Shown: piece by piece, positions 51,248 to 60,287 of the stretch
Layout: every line of letters begins with the position of its first letter
How positions within the stretch are numbered: position 1 is the stretch's first letter
The notes under the pieces: model-generated
What the model was told of the DNA's origin: nothing
Seen by the model: the letters and a program-made list of their open reading frames with translations, nothing else
The model's database searches: none
Position numbers and translations under genes: made by a program
DNA from: Mesorhizobium sp. YC-39
GTDB lineage: Bacteria; Pseudomonadota; Alphaproteobacteria; Rhizobiales; Rhizobiaceae
Reading direction: 5' to 3'
Length of the DNA: 64,000 nt
Assembly (NCBI RefSeq): GCF_025753795.1
Contig: NZ_JAOWPS010000004.1
Span: forward strand, 124,001-188,000

Positions 51248-52225
51248 CTATGCGAGTAATGACTGTGCGACGCTTTCGATGCCCGCGGCGTCGAGTTGAT
51301 AGTGACGATAGAGATGCGTTGGCGGCGCGATCAGGCTGAACTCGTCCTTGATGCCATGGCGCACAAGGCGTGCGCCGCCGCCTTCCTCAGCCATCACTTC
51401 GGCGACCGCGCCGCCGAGACCGCCCAGCACATTGTGTTCCTCGACCGTCAGCACGATGCGCGATTTGCGCGCCGCCGCTACGACCGCCGCGCGGTCGAGC
51501 GGCTTGATCGTGTGCATGTCGATCAGACCGACGGAATGGCCCTTTCCATTCAAGGCTTCCATCGCCGCCTTGGCCGGATGGACCGGCATGCCGCAGGCGA
51601 TGATGGTGAGATCGGAGCCGATGCCGTGAATGACGGCCTTGCCGAACTCGAACGGCGCATCGTTGGCGTAGACGATCGGATCGTGGCCGCGAGCGATGCG
51701 GAAATAGATCGGCTGCGGATGATGCACCGACGCGCGCAGCGCGGCGGCGAATTGCGGCCCGTCGGCGGGCGACACCACGGTCAGATCGGCGATCGAGCGC
51801 ATGATGGCGATATCCTCGGTGGCGTGATGCGAGGTGCCGTAGAAGCCGAGCGAGATGCCGGTGTGGTGGCCGATGAGGCGGACCGGCTGCGCGCAATAGG
51901 CGACATCCATGCGGATCTGTTCGCAGCAGAGCAGCGCCAGGAAGGAGGCGAAGGTCGCGACATAGGGCATGACGCCGATGGTGGCCATGCCGGCCGCGGC
52001 CGAGACCATGTTCTGCTCGGAAATGCCGAACTGGGTGAAGCGTTCGGGAAAGCGCCGGGCAAAGCCGATCAGGCCGTTGGAGTGCTGCAGGTCGGCGGTG
52101 CCGGCGACCACGGGATGGCCGGCCTCGGCGAGCTCGATCAGTGTGTTGGCAAGCGTGGCGAGCGAGGGCGCCCGTTTGTTGAGCTCGCGATACTGCCAGG
52201 ACTCCGGGTTGAGGACGCGGTTCAT
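51248..52225 (-). CDS. Transketolase, C-terminal half (split enzyme)
   Basis: 325 residues, covering the pyrimidine-binding and C-terminal domains. FGISEQNMVSAAAGMATIG contains Glu70, the residue that activates thiamine diphosphate. GISLGFYGTSHHATEDIAI is the conserved loop and EEHNVLGGLGGAVAEV lies in the last domain. With the N-terminal half it would move two-carbon ketol units between sugars. Split transketolases are often dedicated to special sugars rather than the pentose phosphate pathway. The ATG at 52225 overlaps the stop of the N-terminal half (ATGA). Confidence 0.9.
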   Translation of the reverse strand: MNRVLNPESWQYRELNKRAPSLATLANTLIELAEAGHPVVAGTADLQHSNGLIGFARRFPERFTQFGISEQNMVSAAAGMATIGVMPYVATFASFLALLCCEQIRMDVAYCAQPVRLIGHHTGISLGFYGTSHHATEDIAIMRSIADLTVVSPADGPQFAAALRASVHHPQPIYFRIARGHDPIVYANDAPFEFGKAVIHGIGSDLTIIACGMPVHPAKAAMEALNGKGHSVGLIDMHTIKPLDRAAVVAAARKSRIVLTVEEHNVLGGLGGAVAEVMAEEGGGARLVRHGIKDEFSLIAPPTHLYRHYQLDAAGIESVAQSLLA

Positions 52226-53109
52226 TGTGCACCTGCAAGGATCGCTTCGCGGGCGCGTGCCTCGTCCTCGGGCGCGAGATAGCCGAGATGCCAGCCGGGT
52301 TCGGTCTCCATGTAGTCGATGCCCTTGCCCTTGACCGTTCTGGCGATGATGCAGCACGGCTTTTCGCGTGCGCTGTCGGCCTTGACGGCGCGCAGCAGGT
52401 TGGCGAGTGCGACCACGTCGTGGCCGTCGACCTCATGCACCTCCCAGCCGAAGGCGCGCCATTTCTCGTCGAGCGGCTCGATCGCCACCACATCGTCGAC
52501 CTTGCCGTCGAGCTGGTAGCCGTTGCGGTCGATGATGGCGATGAGCTTGCTCAGACGATGGCTGGCGGCACTCAGCGCCGCTTCCCAGACTTGTCCTTCC
52601 TGCATCTCGCCGTCACCGAGCAGGACGAAGACATTGAAATCCTGGTTCTGGAAGCGGCCGCCCAGGGCCATGCCGACGCCGTTGGACAGCGCATGGCCGA
52701 TCGAGCCCGAACTGAAGTCGACGCCCGGCACCTTGCGCATGTCGGGATGATCGCCGAGCGGGCTACCGAGTCGCGTGTAATCGTCGAGCCAGGATTTATC
52801 GAAGAAGCCGAGATCGGCAAGGATCGGAAACTGGCCGACGGCGGCGTGGCCCTTGCCCATCAGGAAACGGTCGCGCTCGGGCCAGGCCGGTTCGCCCTGC
52901 CGGAGCTTCATCGTGTCGTAGTAGAGGACCGAGAAAATCTCGGCGCAGGAGAACACCGACGAATAGTGTCCGACTTTGGCGATCGAGATCAGACGGATCG
53001 TCTCGAGCCGGACGAAGCGCGCCCGCTCGCGCAGATGCGTCGCCTGTTCGTCTGATATCTGATCGCCCGGACCGTTGCTCGGCCACCGGTTTGCGCCTGA
53101 GGACGCCAT
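52222..53109 (-). CDS. Transketolase, N-terminal half (split enzyme)
   Basis: 295 residues. The thiamine-diphosphate/Mg motif is LLGDGEMQEGQVWEA, from Gly165, ending about 30 residues later at DRNGYQ. KVGHYSSVFSCAEI and MGKGHAAVGQFP carry the substrate and cofactor histidines. It is complete as the PP-domain half and needs the neighbouring half to form an active site. It is first in the operon, divergent from a class III aminotransferase, with the TTATAAG-type palindrome at 53146 between them. Confidence 0.9.
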   Translation of the reverse strand: MASSGANRWPSNGPGDQISDEQATHLRERARFVRLETIRLISIAKVGHYSSVFSCAEIFSVLYYDTMKLRQGEPAWPERDRFLMGKGHAAVGQFPILADLGFFDKSWLDDYTRLGSPLGDHPDMRKVPGVDFSSGSIGHALSNGVGMALGGRFQNQDFNVFVLLGDGEMQEGQVWEAALSAASHRLSKLIAIIDRNGYQLDGKVDDVVAIEPLDEKWRAFGWEVHEVDGHDVVALANLLRAVKADSAREKPCCIIARTVKGKGIDYMETEPGWHLGYLAPEDEARAREAILAGAQ

Positions 53110-53145
53110 GCTTTGTCTCCTCCTGATTTGAATCCGATACTCGAC

Positions 53146-53157
53146 AACTTATAAGTT
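53146..53157. promoter_or_regulatory. Operator-like palindrome AACTTATAAGTT
   Basis: This is a perfect 12-base palindrome, followed by a further TTATAAG half-site, between the divergent transketolase and aminotransferase genes. The same CTTATAAG core recurs at 58584, and ATAAG repeats occur at 60131. Binding by one or both FCD-type GntR proteins is inferred. Confidence 0.6.
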
Positions 53158-53210
53158 ATAAGATACTGAGTAGGCCCGCAACCTAATTCGTCTGCAGCAG
53201 GACTGATGAC

Positions 53211-54578
53211 ATGCTCCACAATTCGGCCCGTGCCATCGACATGAGCCTGCATCTGCATTCGCAGACCGATCCGCGGTGGCATGAACAAGAGGGGCCATTC
53301 GTCATATCGAGCGGCGATGGCGTGTATGTCCATGACGATACCGGCAAGCGCTACATCGAAGGCATGGCGGGCCTGTGGACGGCATCGCTCGGCTTCAACG
53401 ACGCCAGGCTTGCGGCGGCCGCCGGTGCTCAGTTCGCCAAGCTCGCAAATTATCACACCTTCAACCATCGCTCGAACGAGGCCTGCATCGACCTGATGGA
53501 GCAGATCGCGGCGCTTTCGCTGCTGTCGCCCTGCAAGATCTTCCTTGCCAATTCCGGTTCGGAAGCCAACGATTCCATGGTCAGGCTGGCCTGGTACTAT
53601 CAGGCGGCGCGCGGCAAACCCGGGAAGCGCCGCATCATCAGCCGCCAGGGCGCGTTCCATGGCAGCACCGTGATGGGCGCGCTGCTCAGCGGCCTGCCGC
53701 ATATGCACCGTTCATTCGGCATGAACAGCGACGACATCCTTTACGCCACCAAACCGCATCTCTACCGCGAAGGGCATGAAGGCGAGAGCGAGGACGACTT
53801 TGCCGATCGCCTCCTCCACGAGTTGGAGGCGATGATCCTTAAGGCCGGTCCCGACACCATAGCGGCGATGATCGCCGAGCCGGTCATGGCGGCGGGCGGC
53901 GTCATCGTGCCGCCGCGTGGCTATTTTGCCAAGCTGCGCAAGCTGCTCGACCGATACGACATCCTGCTGCTCGCCGACGAAGTGGTGTGCGGCTTCGGCC
54001 GCACCGGCAACTGGTTTGGCAGCCAGACCTTCGACTTCGTGCCCGACATGTTCTCGGTCGCCAAGGGCCTGTCGTCGGGCTATCTGCCGATCGCGGCGGT
54101 GGTTGTCTCGGACAGGCTCTACCAGGCGATTGCCGATGAGGGGCATCGCAATAGCGGTTTCGGCCATGGCTTTACCTATTCGGGCCATCCGGTGACCTCG
54201 GCGGTGGCGGCAGAGGCGCTGCGGATCTACCAGGAGATCGATGTCGTCGGACGTGCCCGGACTCTCGGCGCGCAAATGCATGCGGCGTTGCGCGAGGCAC
54301 TTGCGGGTCATCCCATGGTGGGCGAGATCCGCGGCGTCGGCTTGATCGCCGGCGTCGAGCTTGTCGCCGACCGGCGGACCAGGGCAAGCTTTCCGGCCGA
54401 GGCGAAGGTGGGCGCACAGGTGGAGCGCGCCTGCCGCGCGCGCGGCATCATCCTGCGCAATATGGGCGACGTGCTTGCGCTATGCCCGCCCTATATCATC
54501 GAACCCGAACAACTGGACGAACTTGTCCGCGCGCTCACCCTGGCGATCGAGGACACGCGAACCAGTCTCGATCTCTAA
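53211..54578 (+). CDS. Class III (omega-type) aminotransferase
   Basis: 455 residues. IFLANSGSEANDSMVRLAWY is the PLP phosphate loop, RQGAFHGST the conserved site, LLLADEVVCGFGRTGNWFGS holds the Asp that binds the PLP nitrogen, and VAKGLSSGYLPI carries Lys285. It is a paralogue of the enzyme at 58696, resembling pyruvate-dependent amine or taurine-type aminotransferases. The ATG at 53211 has AGGA 9 bases upstream; an ATG at 53241 is possible. It leads a run with the class IV aminotransferase and the SDR. The pair with the split transketolase suggests breakdown of an amino-bearing carbon chain or sugar, which is inference. Confidence 0.88.
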   Translation: MLHNSARAIDMSLHLHSQTDPRWHEQEGPFVISSGDGVYVHDDTGKRYIEGMAGLWTASLGFNDARLAAAAGAQFAKLANYHTFNHRSNEACIDLMEQIAALSLLSPCKIFLANSGSEANDSMVRLAWYYQAARGKPGKRRIISRQGAFHGSTVMGALLSGLPHMHRSFGMNSDDILYATKPHLYREGHEGESEDDFADRLLHELEAMILKAGPDTIAAMIAEPVMAAGGVIVPPRGYFAKLRKLLDRYDILLLADEVVCGFGRTGNWFGSQTFDFVPDMFSVAKGLSSGYLPIAAVVVSDRLYQAIADEGHRNSGFGHGFTYSGHPVTSAVAAEALRIYQEIDVVGRARTLGAQMHAALREALAGHPMVGEIRGVGLIAGVELVADRRTRASFPAEAKVGAQVERACRARGIILRNMGDVLALCPPYIIEPEQLDELVRALTLAIEDTRTSLDL

Positions 54579-54631
54579 GACGCAAGAGGGAGAGTCGTGT
54601 ATTTCATAAAAATGCATCAGCGGAGGTTTGC

Positions 54632-55546
54632 ATGAACGACAGGATATCCCACGATCCAGCTGATGGAATTGCCTTCGTCGATGGAGCCTATGTCCCACTC
54701 GCCGAAGCCACCATTCCGCTCACCGACCGCGGCTTCGTGCGGTCCGACGCGACCTATGATGTCACCCATGTGTGGAAGGGGCGCTTCTTCCGGCTTGACG
54801 ACCATATCGAACGCTTCCAGGCTTCGATGCGCGGCCTGCGCATGAGCCTGCCTTACGCCTCGGCCGAGATCGCCGAAATCCTGGTCGAATGCGTACGCCG
54901 CAGCGGGTTGCGCGACGCCTATGTGCAGATGACCTGCACGCGTGGCGTGCCGCCACGCGGCACCCGCGACCCCAGGCTCTGCGAGAATCGCTTCTATGCC
55001 TTCGCCCAGCCCTTCGTCTGGATCGCCAATGACGAACAGCGCCGCGACGGGCTGAAGATGGTGGTGAGTTCCGTGCAGCGGATCCCGCCGGAATCGATCG
55101 ATCCGCGCCTCAAGAACTTTCACTGGCTCGACCTCACCATGGGCATCTTCGAGGCCTACGACAAAGACGCCATTGTTGCCGTGCTCCCCGACGGGCAGGG
55201 GCATGTGACCGAGGGCGCCGGCTTCAACGTCTTCGCCGTCAAGGGCAATGTCATCACCACGCCCGATCGCGGCGTGTTCGAAGGCATGACGCGCCGCAGC
55301 GTCATCGAGCTGGCTCCAGAGGTCGGCGTCAATTGCGAATTGCGTCCGCTCGCCATCGAGGAGCTGCGCGATGCCGACGAGATCTTCATCACCAGCTCGG
55401 CCGGCGGCATCATGCCGGTGACGGTGCTCGACGGCCGCATCTACGGCAATGGCAAGCCCGGGCCGGTGACCAGCCGCATCCACGACCTCTATTGGGCCAA
55501 GCACGATGCCGGTTGGCTCTCCACACCAGTCGATTATACGCCGTGA
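54632..55546 (+). CDS. Class IV aminotransferase (D-amino acid/branched-chain type)
   Basis: 304 residues. DPRLKNFHWLDLTMGIFEAY carries the PLP lysine, Lys161. TEGAGFNVFAVKGNVITTP and EIFITSSAGGIMPVTVLDGR are the family's conserved cofactor and substrate segments. The fold transfers amino groups with inverted facial selectivity compared with class III enzymes; members act on branched-chain amino acids, D-amino acids or amines. A perfect CGGAGG lies 5 bases before the ATG at 54632. It is 53 bases after the class III enzyme and its stop overlaps the SDR start (GTGA), so the three are probably co-transcribed. Confidence 0.87.
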   Translation: MNDRISHDPADGIAFVDGAYVPLAEATIPLTDRGFVRSDATYDVTHVWKGRFFRLDDHIERFQASMRGLRMSLPYASAEIAEILVECVRRSGLRDAYVQMTCTRGVPPRGTRDPRLCENRFYAFAQPFVWIANDEQRRDGLKMVVSSVQRIPPESIDPRLKNFHWLDLTMGIFEAYDKDAIVAVLPDGQGHVTEGAGFNVFAVKGNVITTPDRGVFEGMTRRSVIELAPEVGVNCELRPLAIEELRDADEIFITSSAGGIMPVTVLDGRIYGNGKPGPVTSRIHDLYWAKHDAGWLSTPVDYTP

Positions 55547-56310
55547 GCGCGGACGCGGCAGAACGCGTCTTCCTGGTGACGGGCGGTACGCGCGGCATCG
55601 GCGCTGCCTGCGTCAGCCGCCTCGCTGCGGACGGGTCGCGCGTCGTCTTTACCGGGCGCGACCCTGACGCCGCTCAAGCGGTGATCGACGCCGTTCCGCA
55701 GGCGGTGTTCGCGGCCGGCGACGCCACCAGCGAAGCCGACTGCCAACGCGCGGTTGCCATGGCTCTGGAGATTGGCAAGGGTAGCATCGCCGGGTTGGTC
55801 AACAATGCCGGAACCGGCGCGAGGCTGGCCTTCGACCAGACCACGCTTGCCGACTGGGAGCGGACAATGACCGCCAACACGACCTCGGCCTATCTGTTCA
55901 CCCGCCATGCGCTGGCGGGATTGCGCGCCGGCCGTGGTTCGGTGGTCATGATATCCTCCGTCGCCGGTCTCGTCGGCGAGGAAGGCCTGGCGATCTACAC
56001 AGCGTCCAAGGCAGCACTTATCGGCCTGGCGCAGGCGCTGGCGCTGGAATACGGCTCGCAGGTGAGGTTCAACACGCTGTGTCCCGGCCAGATCGCCACG
56101 CAGATGATGGCGAACACGCTCGCCATTCCCGGCCGCCGGCAAGCGTTGGAAAGCCGTATTCCGGTCGGCCGCCTCGGCACGCCCGAAGACGTGGCTGAGA
56201 CGGTGGCCTGGCTGATGTCGCCGGCCGCAAGTTTCATCAATGGCGCGGTGATCAGCGTCGATGGCGGAGAAACCGCCGGTCTCGTTGCAGCTAAAGCTGA
56301 GCTTCGATAG
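55543..56310 (+). CDS. SDR-family oxidoreductase
   Basis: 255 residues from a GTG overlapping the aminotransferase stop. FLVTGGTRGIGAACVSRL is the cofactor site, GLVNNAGTGARL the NNAG motif, and MISSVAGLVGEEGLAIYTAS the Ser and Tyr of the catalytic set, followed by Lys. The FINGAVISVDGGETAG C-terminus is standard. It should reduce or oxidise a keto/hydroxy group with NAD(P)(H); 3-oxoacyl-reductase-like, but the substrate is unknown. Its last 20 bases overlap the 3' end of the minus-strand SnoaL-like gene. Confidence 0.85.
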   Translation: MSADAAERVFLVTGGTRGIGAACVSRLAADGSRVVFTGRDPDAAQAVIDAVPQAVFAAGDATSEADCQRAVAMALEIGKGSIAGLVNNAGTGARLAFDQTTLADWERTMTANTTSAYLFTRHALAGLRAGRGSVVMISSVAGLVGEEGLAIYTASKAALIGLAQALALEYGSQVRFNTLCPGQIATQMMANTLAIPGRRQALESRIPVGRLGTPEDVAETVAWLMSPAASFINGAVISVDGGETAGLVAAKAELR

Positions 56311-56674
56311 CCGCCTTGTCTACAACAGACCACACTTGCACGATCTTCCCGTCGCGAAATTCGTAGATCACGTTCTCCGAGAAGGACACTCTCTTGCCAT
56401 TCAAGGGGAGGCCGAGGAAATTTGCCTTTGGCGAACAGTCGAAATCTATCCGGCTCGCTATGTAAGGCGGATCGGCAACCAGCAGCCGGACGTTGAAATA
56501 GAGGTCCGGAATTTCATCGAAGTCTTTCTCCAGCATTTGGAGATAACCCGACAGGCCCAGCCGCCGACCATTGTGGATCGCTTCGTCATGAACGAATTGG
56601 CCCAGCCTCGGCCAGTCCTGGCCGTTCAGGCAGGCAATATAGTCCCGGTAGATGTCGGGGAGGGTTCCAGTCAC
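56291..56674 (-). CDS. SnoaL-like ester-cyclase-type protein
   Basis: 127 residues from a GTG at 56674 with GAGAGG 8 bases upstream; a TTG at 56692 overlapping the oxidase stop (TTGA) would add six residues. DIYRDYIACLNGQDWPRLGQ and IHNGRRLGLSGYLQMLEKDF match the SnoaL/NTF2-like ester-cyclase group, small barrels that act on polar or ring substrates. It follows the LhgO-like oxidase, so it is third in the minus-strand unit that starts with the GntR gene. It overlaps the SDR gene tail to tail. Confidence 0.75.
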   Translation of the reverse strand: MTGTLPDIYRDYIACLNGQDWPRLGQFVHDEAIHNGRRLGLSGYLQMLEKDFDEIPDLYFNVRLLVADPPYIASRIDFDCSPKANFLGLPLNGKRVSFSENVIYEFRDGKIVQVWSVVDKAAIEAQL

Positions 56675-56688
56675 GGCAATTACCTCTC

Positions 56689-57846
56689 TCAATGTCCAGC
56701 AGCAAAGGTGGCATCCCGGCCAGTTTGAACCTGGCTTGGCGCGAGGCGTTGCGCGACATGGTCGGCGATCGCCAGGCTGGAGGTCAGGCCGGGGCTTTCG
56801 ATGCCGAACAGATTGACCAGGCCGTCAACGCCATGGACCGAAGCGTCCTGGATGACGAAATCGGCATTGGCCTCGCCGGGACCGGACAGTTTTGGGCGGA
56901 TGCCGCTATAGGCCGGCTGCAGGGCGCCCTCGGCAAGGTCCGGCCAGTATTTGCGGATCTCGTTGTAGAAACGTTCGCCGCGCCCCGGATCGACGCGGTA
57001 GTCAAGCGTATCCGTCCATTCGACGTCAGGCCCGAAGCGGGCGACACCGTCGAGGTCGAGCGTCAGATGCACGCCGAGCCCGCCGGGTTCGGGCACGGGA
57101 TAGATGAGACGCGAGAAAGGAGCGCGGCCGGCGACTGAGAAATAATTGCCTTTGGCGTAGCGAAGTTCTGGCACGAATTGCGGATCGACCCCGTCGATCG
57201 ATCGGGCAAGCGCCGTCGCATCAAGACCGGCGGCATTGACAAGGAATTTGGTCGCGATTTCAAAGCGCTCGCCGCTTGTGCTGTCGATCGTGTCGAGCAC
57301 GATAAGCCCATCCTCGATGCGACCGGAGACAATGCGGGTATTGAGGCTGAGCGCCGCGCCATGTTCCTCTGCATCGCCCAGCAAGGCGAGCATCAAGGCA
57401 TGGCTGTCAATGATGCCGGTGGAGGGCGACAACAGCGCCGCCGTGCAGCGCAGCCTGGGCTCCAATGCGAGCGCCTCGGCGGCGGTCAAAGGCACCAGGT
57501 CGTCCACGCCGCAAGCCGATGCATTGGCCCGGATGGTCGCGAGCACCGGCTCCTGGTCGGCATTCGCGGCGACGATGAGCTTGCCGCAGCGCGCATGCGG
57601 GACCGCGTGCTCCTCGCAGTAACGATAGAGCATGTTCCGACCGGCGACGCAGAAGCGGGCCTTCAGGGAGTTGATCGGATAATAGATGCCGGCATGGATG
57701 ACCTCGGAATTGCGCGAGCTGGTGCCGGTGCCGATGGCGTTAGCGGCTTCGAGGATCAGCGTGTCCATGCCGCGACGCGCCATGTCTCGCGCGATCGCAA
57801 GGCCAACAACGCCGGCGCCGGCGACGATGCAGTCGACATGGTCCAT
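56689..57846 (-). CDS. FAD-dependent oxidase, L-2-hydroxyglutarate oxidase-like (LhgO/DAO family)
   Basis: 385 residues. DCIVAGAGVVGLAIARDMAR is the FAD fold, and GTGTSSRNSEVIHAGIYYP is the LhgO-type flavin site with the conserved HAGIYYP. NLFGIESPGLTSSLAIADHV is the C-terminal FAD contact. LhgO oxidises L-2-hydroxyglutarate to 2-oxoglutarate and passes electrons to quinone; related proteins act on other 2-hydroxy acids or amines. It lies 2 bases after the GntR stop and is probably co-transcribed with it. The 2-oxoacid product could feed the aminotransferases. Confidence 0.85.
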   Translation of the reverse strand: MDHVDCIVAGAGVVGLAIARDMARRGMDTLILEAANAIGTGTSSRNSEVIHAGIYYPINSLKARFCVAGRNMLYRYCEEHAVPHARCGKLIVAANADQEPVLATIRANASACGVDDLVPLTAAEALALEPRLRCTAALLSPSTGIIDSHALMLALLGDAEEHGAALSLNTRIVSGRIEDGLIVLDTIDSTSGERFEIATKFLVNAAGLDATALARSIDGVDPQFVPELRYAKGNYFSVAGRAPFSRLIYPVPEPGGLGVHLTLDLDGVARFGPDVEWTDTLDYRVDPGRGERFYNEIRKYWPDLAEGALQPAYSGIRPKLSGPGEANADFVIQDASVHGVDGLVNLFGIESPGLTSSLAIADHVAQRLAPSQVQTGRDATFAAGH

Positions 57847-57848
57847 GC

Positions 57849-58535
57849 TCAGGCGGCCCCGGCCTTGGCGGTGTTGCGACTGATGAGCCGTTCGAGGATC
57901 ACTCTTCCACCTTCCGTTATGTCGGCGACAATCGCCCGCTCGGCGGCATCGGCATCTTGTTTCTCGACGGCCGCAAGCACCGCATAGTGGTTCTCGATCA
58001 TGGCACGGCCGCCCTCATGATATGATTCCGCGATCAGCGGCCCCATCTGCAGCCATAGCCGGTTCAGTATGCCGCGCAACACCACCATGTCGGCGATATC
58101 GGCGAGCGCGAAGTGAAAGGTCTGGTTGAGCGCGAGCGCTTCCGTCCAGTTTTTATCGGCGATCGCGCGCTCGTTCAACGCAATAAGGCCGCGCAGATGT
58201 TCGACGTCCTTGGCGGCCGCCTTGAGCGCCGCTTCCCGCGCGGCCAGCCCTTCGAGCTTCAGCCGGATCTGGCGGATTTCGCGATAGCGCGCCAGGGTGA
58301 TGATGGGAACACGCACCTCGCGCGCCGATTTCTGCACCAGCGCCTCGTCCTGGATCAGCCGCAGGATCGCGTCCCGGACCGGCGTCACGCTGGTTCCGAG
58401 CGATTGTGCGAGGTCGCGGATGGTCAGCCTGGCATCCGGCGCGAACCGTCCCTTGATCAGCGCTTCGGCGATCCGAGAATAGACCGTTTCGCCCAAATTC
58501 TCGCGTTCGAGGGTCTCGAAGCTGAAAGTCTGCAT
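57849..58535 (-). CDS. GntR-family regulator with FCD domain
   Basis: 228 residues from an ATG at 58535; the frame extends 21 codons upstream without support. DNA-binding region: VYSRIAEALIKGRFAPDARL and RDLAQSLGTSVTPVRDAILR. The FCD domain has NQTFHFALA and IENHYAVLAAVE. It is a clear paralogue of the protein at 50480. It is the first gene of a minus-strand unit (regulator, LhgO-like oxidase, SnoaL-like protein). The palindrome TCTTATAAGA at 58584, in its own divergent promoter region, is the likely operator. Confidence 0.88.
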   Translation of the reverse strand: MQTFSFETLERENLGETVYSRIAEALIKGRFAPDARLTIRDLAQSLGTSVTPVRDAILRLIQDEALVQKSAREVRVPIITLARYREIRQIRLKLEGLAAREAALKAAAKDVEHLRGLIALNERAIADKNWTEALALNQTFHFALADIADMVVLRGILNRLWLQMGPLIAESYHEGGRAMIENHYAVLAAVEKQDADAAERAIVADITEGGRVILERLISRNTAKAGAA

Positions 58536-58572
58536 GCGTCTTCGCCCACTCCTGCCAACCCCAGGAAAGGGC

Positions 58573-58601
58573 TTGACACTATATCTTATAAGAAACATGA
58601 T
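58573..58601 (+). promoter_or_regulatory. Promoter of the second class III aminotransferase, with embedded operator
   Basis: TTGACA at 58573-58578 and CATGAT at 58596-58601 are 17 bases apart. The palindrome TCTTATAAGA (58584-58593) lies exactly in the spacer, where a bound repressor would block polymerase. It shares the CTTATAAG core with the site at 53146. Confidence 0.6.
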
Positions 58602-58695
58602 GCATCAAACAGCATAATGCAAGAGGGAACGCCAATGCGCGCTGAATGGCGGGCAAGCGCGAAAATATCCCTGGAAGCAGGCAGGACAGGACCTC

Positions 58696-60072
58696 ATGGA
58701 CGCACGACCGAATTCCCCCGAAGCCCGCGACATCAGCTACCACATGCATGCCTACACCAATGCCCGCAAGCATCAGGAAACCGGGCCGCTCGTCATCGAG
58801 AAGGGCGACGGCATCTATGTCGAGGACCTGGCCGGCAACCGCTATATCGAGGCGATGGCTGGCCTCTGGAGCGTGGCGGTCGGCTTTTCGGAGAAGCGGC
58901 TGGTCGAGGCGGCGACACGGCAAATGGCCAAGCTGCCTTTCTATCACGACTTCGGCTCGAAATCGCATTCGCCGCTGATCGATCTGGCCGAGAAACTGGT
59001 GCAGATGGCGCCGGTGCCGATGAGCAAAGCCTATTTCACCAATTCCGGCTCCGAGGCCAACGATACGGCCATGAAGATGATCTGGTACCGGTCGAACGCG
59101 CTCGGCCAGCCGGCGCGCAAGAAGATCATCAGCCGCAAGCGGGGCTATCACGGCGTCACCATTGCCGCGGCGAGCCTGACCGGTCTGCCCAACAACCATA
59201 TCTCGTTCGACCTGCCGATCCCCAATGTGCTGCACACCTCTTCGCCGCATTATTGGCGCGAGGCGCAGCCGAGCGAGAGCGAAGAGCAATTTTCGACCCG
59301 GCTCGCCAACGACCTGGAAGAACTGATCCTGGCCGAGGGGCCGGAAACCATCGCGGCCTTCTTCGGCGAGCCGATCATGGGTGCCGGCGGCGTCATCGTC
59401 CCGCCGGCCGGCTACTGGGCGAAGATCCAGGCGGTGCTGTCGAAATACGACATCCTGCTCGTCGCCGACGAAGTCATCTGCGGCTTTGGCCGGACAGGTG
59501 AAATGTTCGGCTCGCAGACCTTCGGCATCAGGCCCGACATCATGGTGCTGTCGAAGCAGATCTCTTCGTCCTACCTGCCGATCTCGGCCCTGCTGATCAA
59601 TGAGAAGGTGTTCGAGCCGATTGCCGACGAAAGCAATCGCATCGGCACGTTCGGGCACGGCTTCACCGGCGGCGGCCACCCCGTCGCGGCGGCGGTCGCG
59701 TTCGAGAATCTCAACCTGATCGAGGAGCGCGATCTCGTCGGCAATGCGCGCACGGTCGGTGCGCATATGCAGAAGCGGCTGCGCAAGCTGGCCTCGCACC
59801 CGCTCGTCGGCGAGGTGCGCGGCGTCGGCCTGATCGCGGCTGTCGAAGTCGTCGGCGACAAGGCAAACAAGACACCGTGGGGCACCGTCGGTGCGCTGGG
59901 CGCGCTGGTCAACGGGTTCCTGCAACAGAACGGAGTGATCTCGCGAAATATGGGCGATGCACTGGCCTTCTGCCCGCCGCTGATCATCACCGAGCCGCAG
60001 GTCGATAGCATGGTCGACGCATTTGAAAGATCGCTCGAAGCCGCCGCCAAGCAGGTCGGATCGCCGGCCTGA
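58696..60072 (+). CDS. Class III (omega-type) aminotransferase
   Basis: 458 residues. YFTNSGSEANDTAMKMIWYR is the PLP phosphate loop, LLVADEVICGFGRTGEMFGS holds the conserved Asp, and VLSKQISSSYLPI carries the PLP lysine, Lys287. GHGFTGGGHPVAAAVAFEN is also typical. It is similar along its length to the enzyme at 53211, so the two probably handle related amines or successive steps. AGGA lies 6 bases before the ATG at 58696. Transcription probably starts at the promoter at 58573 and the gene stands between the GntR gene and the TorT-type importer. Confidence 0.88.
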   Translation: MDARPNSPEARDISYHMHAYTNARKHQETGPLVIEKGDGIYVEDLAGNRYIEAMAGLWSVAVGFSEKRLVEAATRQMAKLPFYHDFGSKSHSPLIDLAEKLVQMAPVPMSKAYFTNSGSEANDTAMKMIWYRSNALGQPARKKIISRKRGYHGVTIAAASLTGLPNNHISFDLPIPNVLHTSSPHYWREAQPSESEEQFSTRLANDLEELILAEGPETIAAFFGEPIMGAGGVIVPPAGYWAKIQAVLSKYDILLVADEVICGFGRTGEMFGSQTFGIRPDIMVLSKQISSSYLPISALLINEKVFEPIADESNRIGTFGHGFTGGGHPVAAAVAFENLNLIEERDLVGNARTVGAHMQKRLRKLASHPLVGEVRGVGLIAAVEVVGDKANKTPWGTVGALGALVNGFLQQNGVISRNMGDALAFCPPLIITEPQVDSMVDAFERSLEAAAKQVGSPA

Positions 60073-60124
60073 CCAGACTTTCGAGGGCGGGCCGCAACCT
60101 CTATCGGCAAGGCTCGTCGTTGCG

Positions 60125-60150
60125 TTGACACATAAGATATAAGATGTAAG
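60125..60150 (+). promoter_or_regulatory. TTGACA box with ATAAG repeats before the TorT-type importer
   Basis: TTGACA at 60125-60130 is followed at once by CATAAGATATAAGATGTAAG, three spaced TAAG units resembling the TTATAAG sites at 53146 and 58584. No clear -10 is seen. A shared GntR regulator for importer and enzymes is inferred. Confidence 0.45.
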
Positions 60151-60287
60151 TTGTTTGAAAGACCCGAGAAGCCAACGAAGAAGTGGCGCGACTGAGTACA
60201 AAAAGACAGGTGAGCGCCGGCGACGCTTCAGTCGACGGACGCAAAGGAACGACCGCAGGGGCGGTTAAGCAAATGGGAGATTTTCAG

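Noticed and set aside
51248..53109. Possible deoxyxylulose-phosphate synthase or sulfosugar-specific transketolase instead of a general split transketolase
   Set aside because: The two-gene split and motifs fit transketolase halves; no sulfosugar isomerase or isoprenoid genes lie nearby to support a narrower name.
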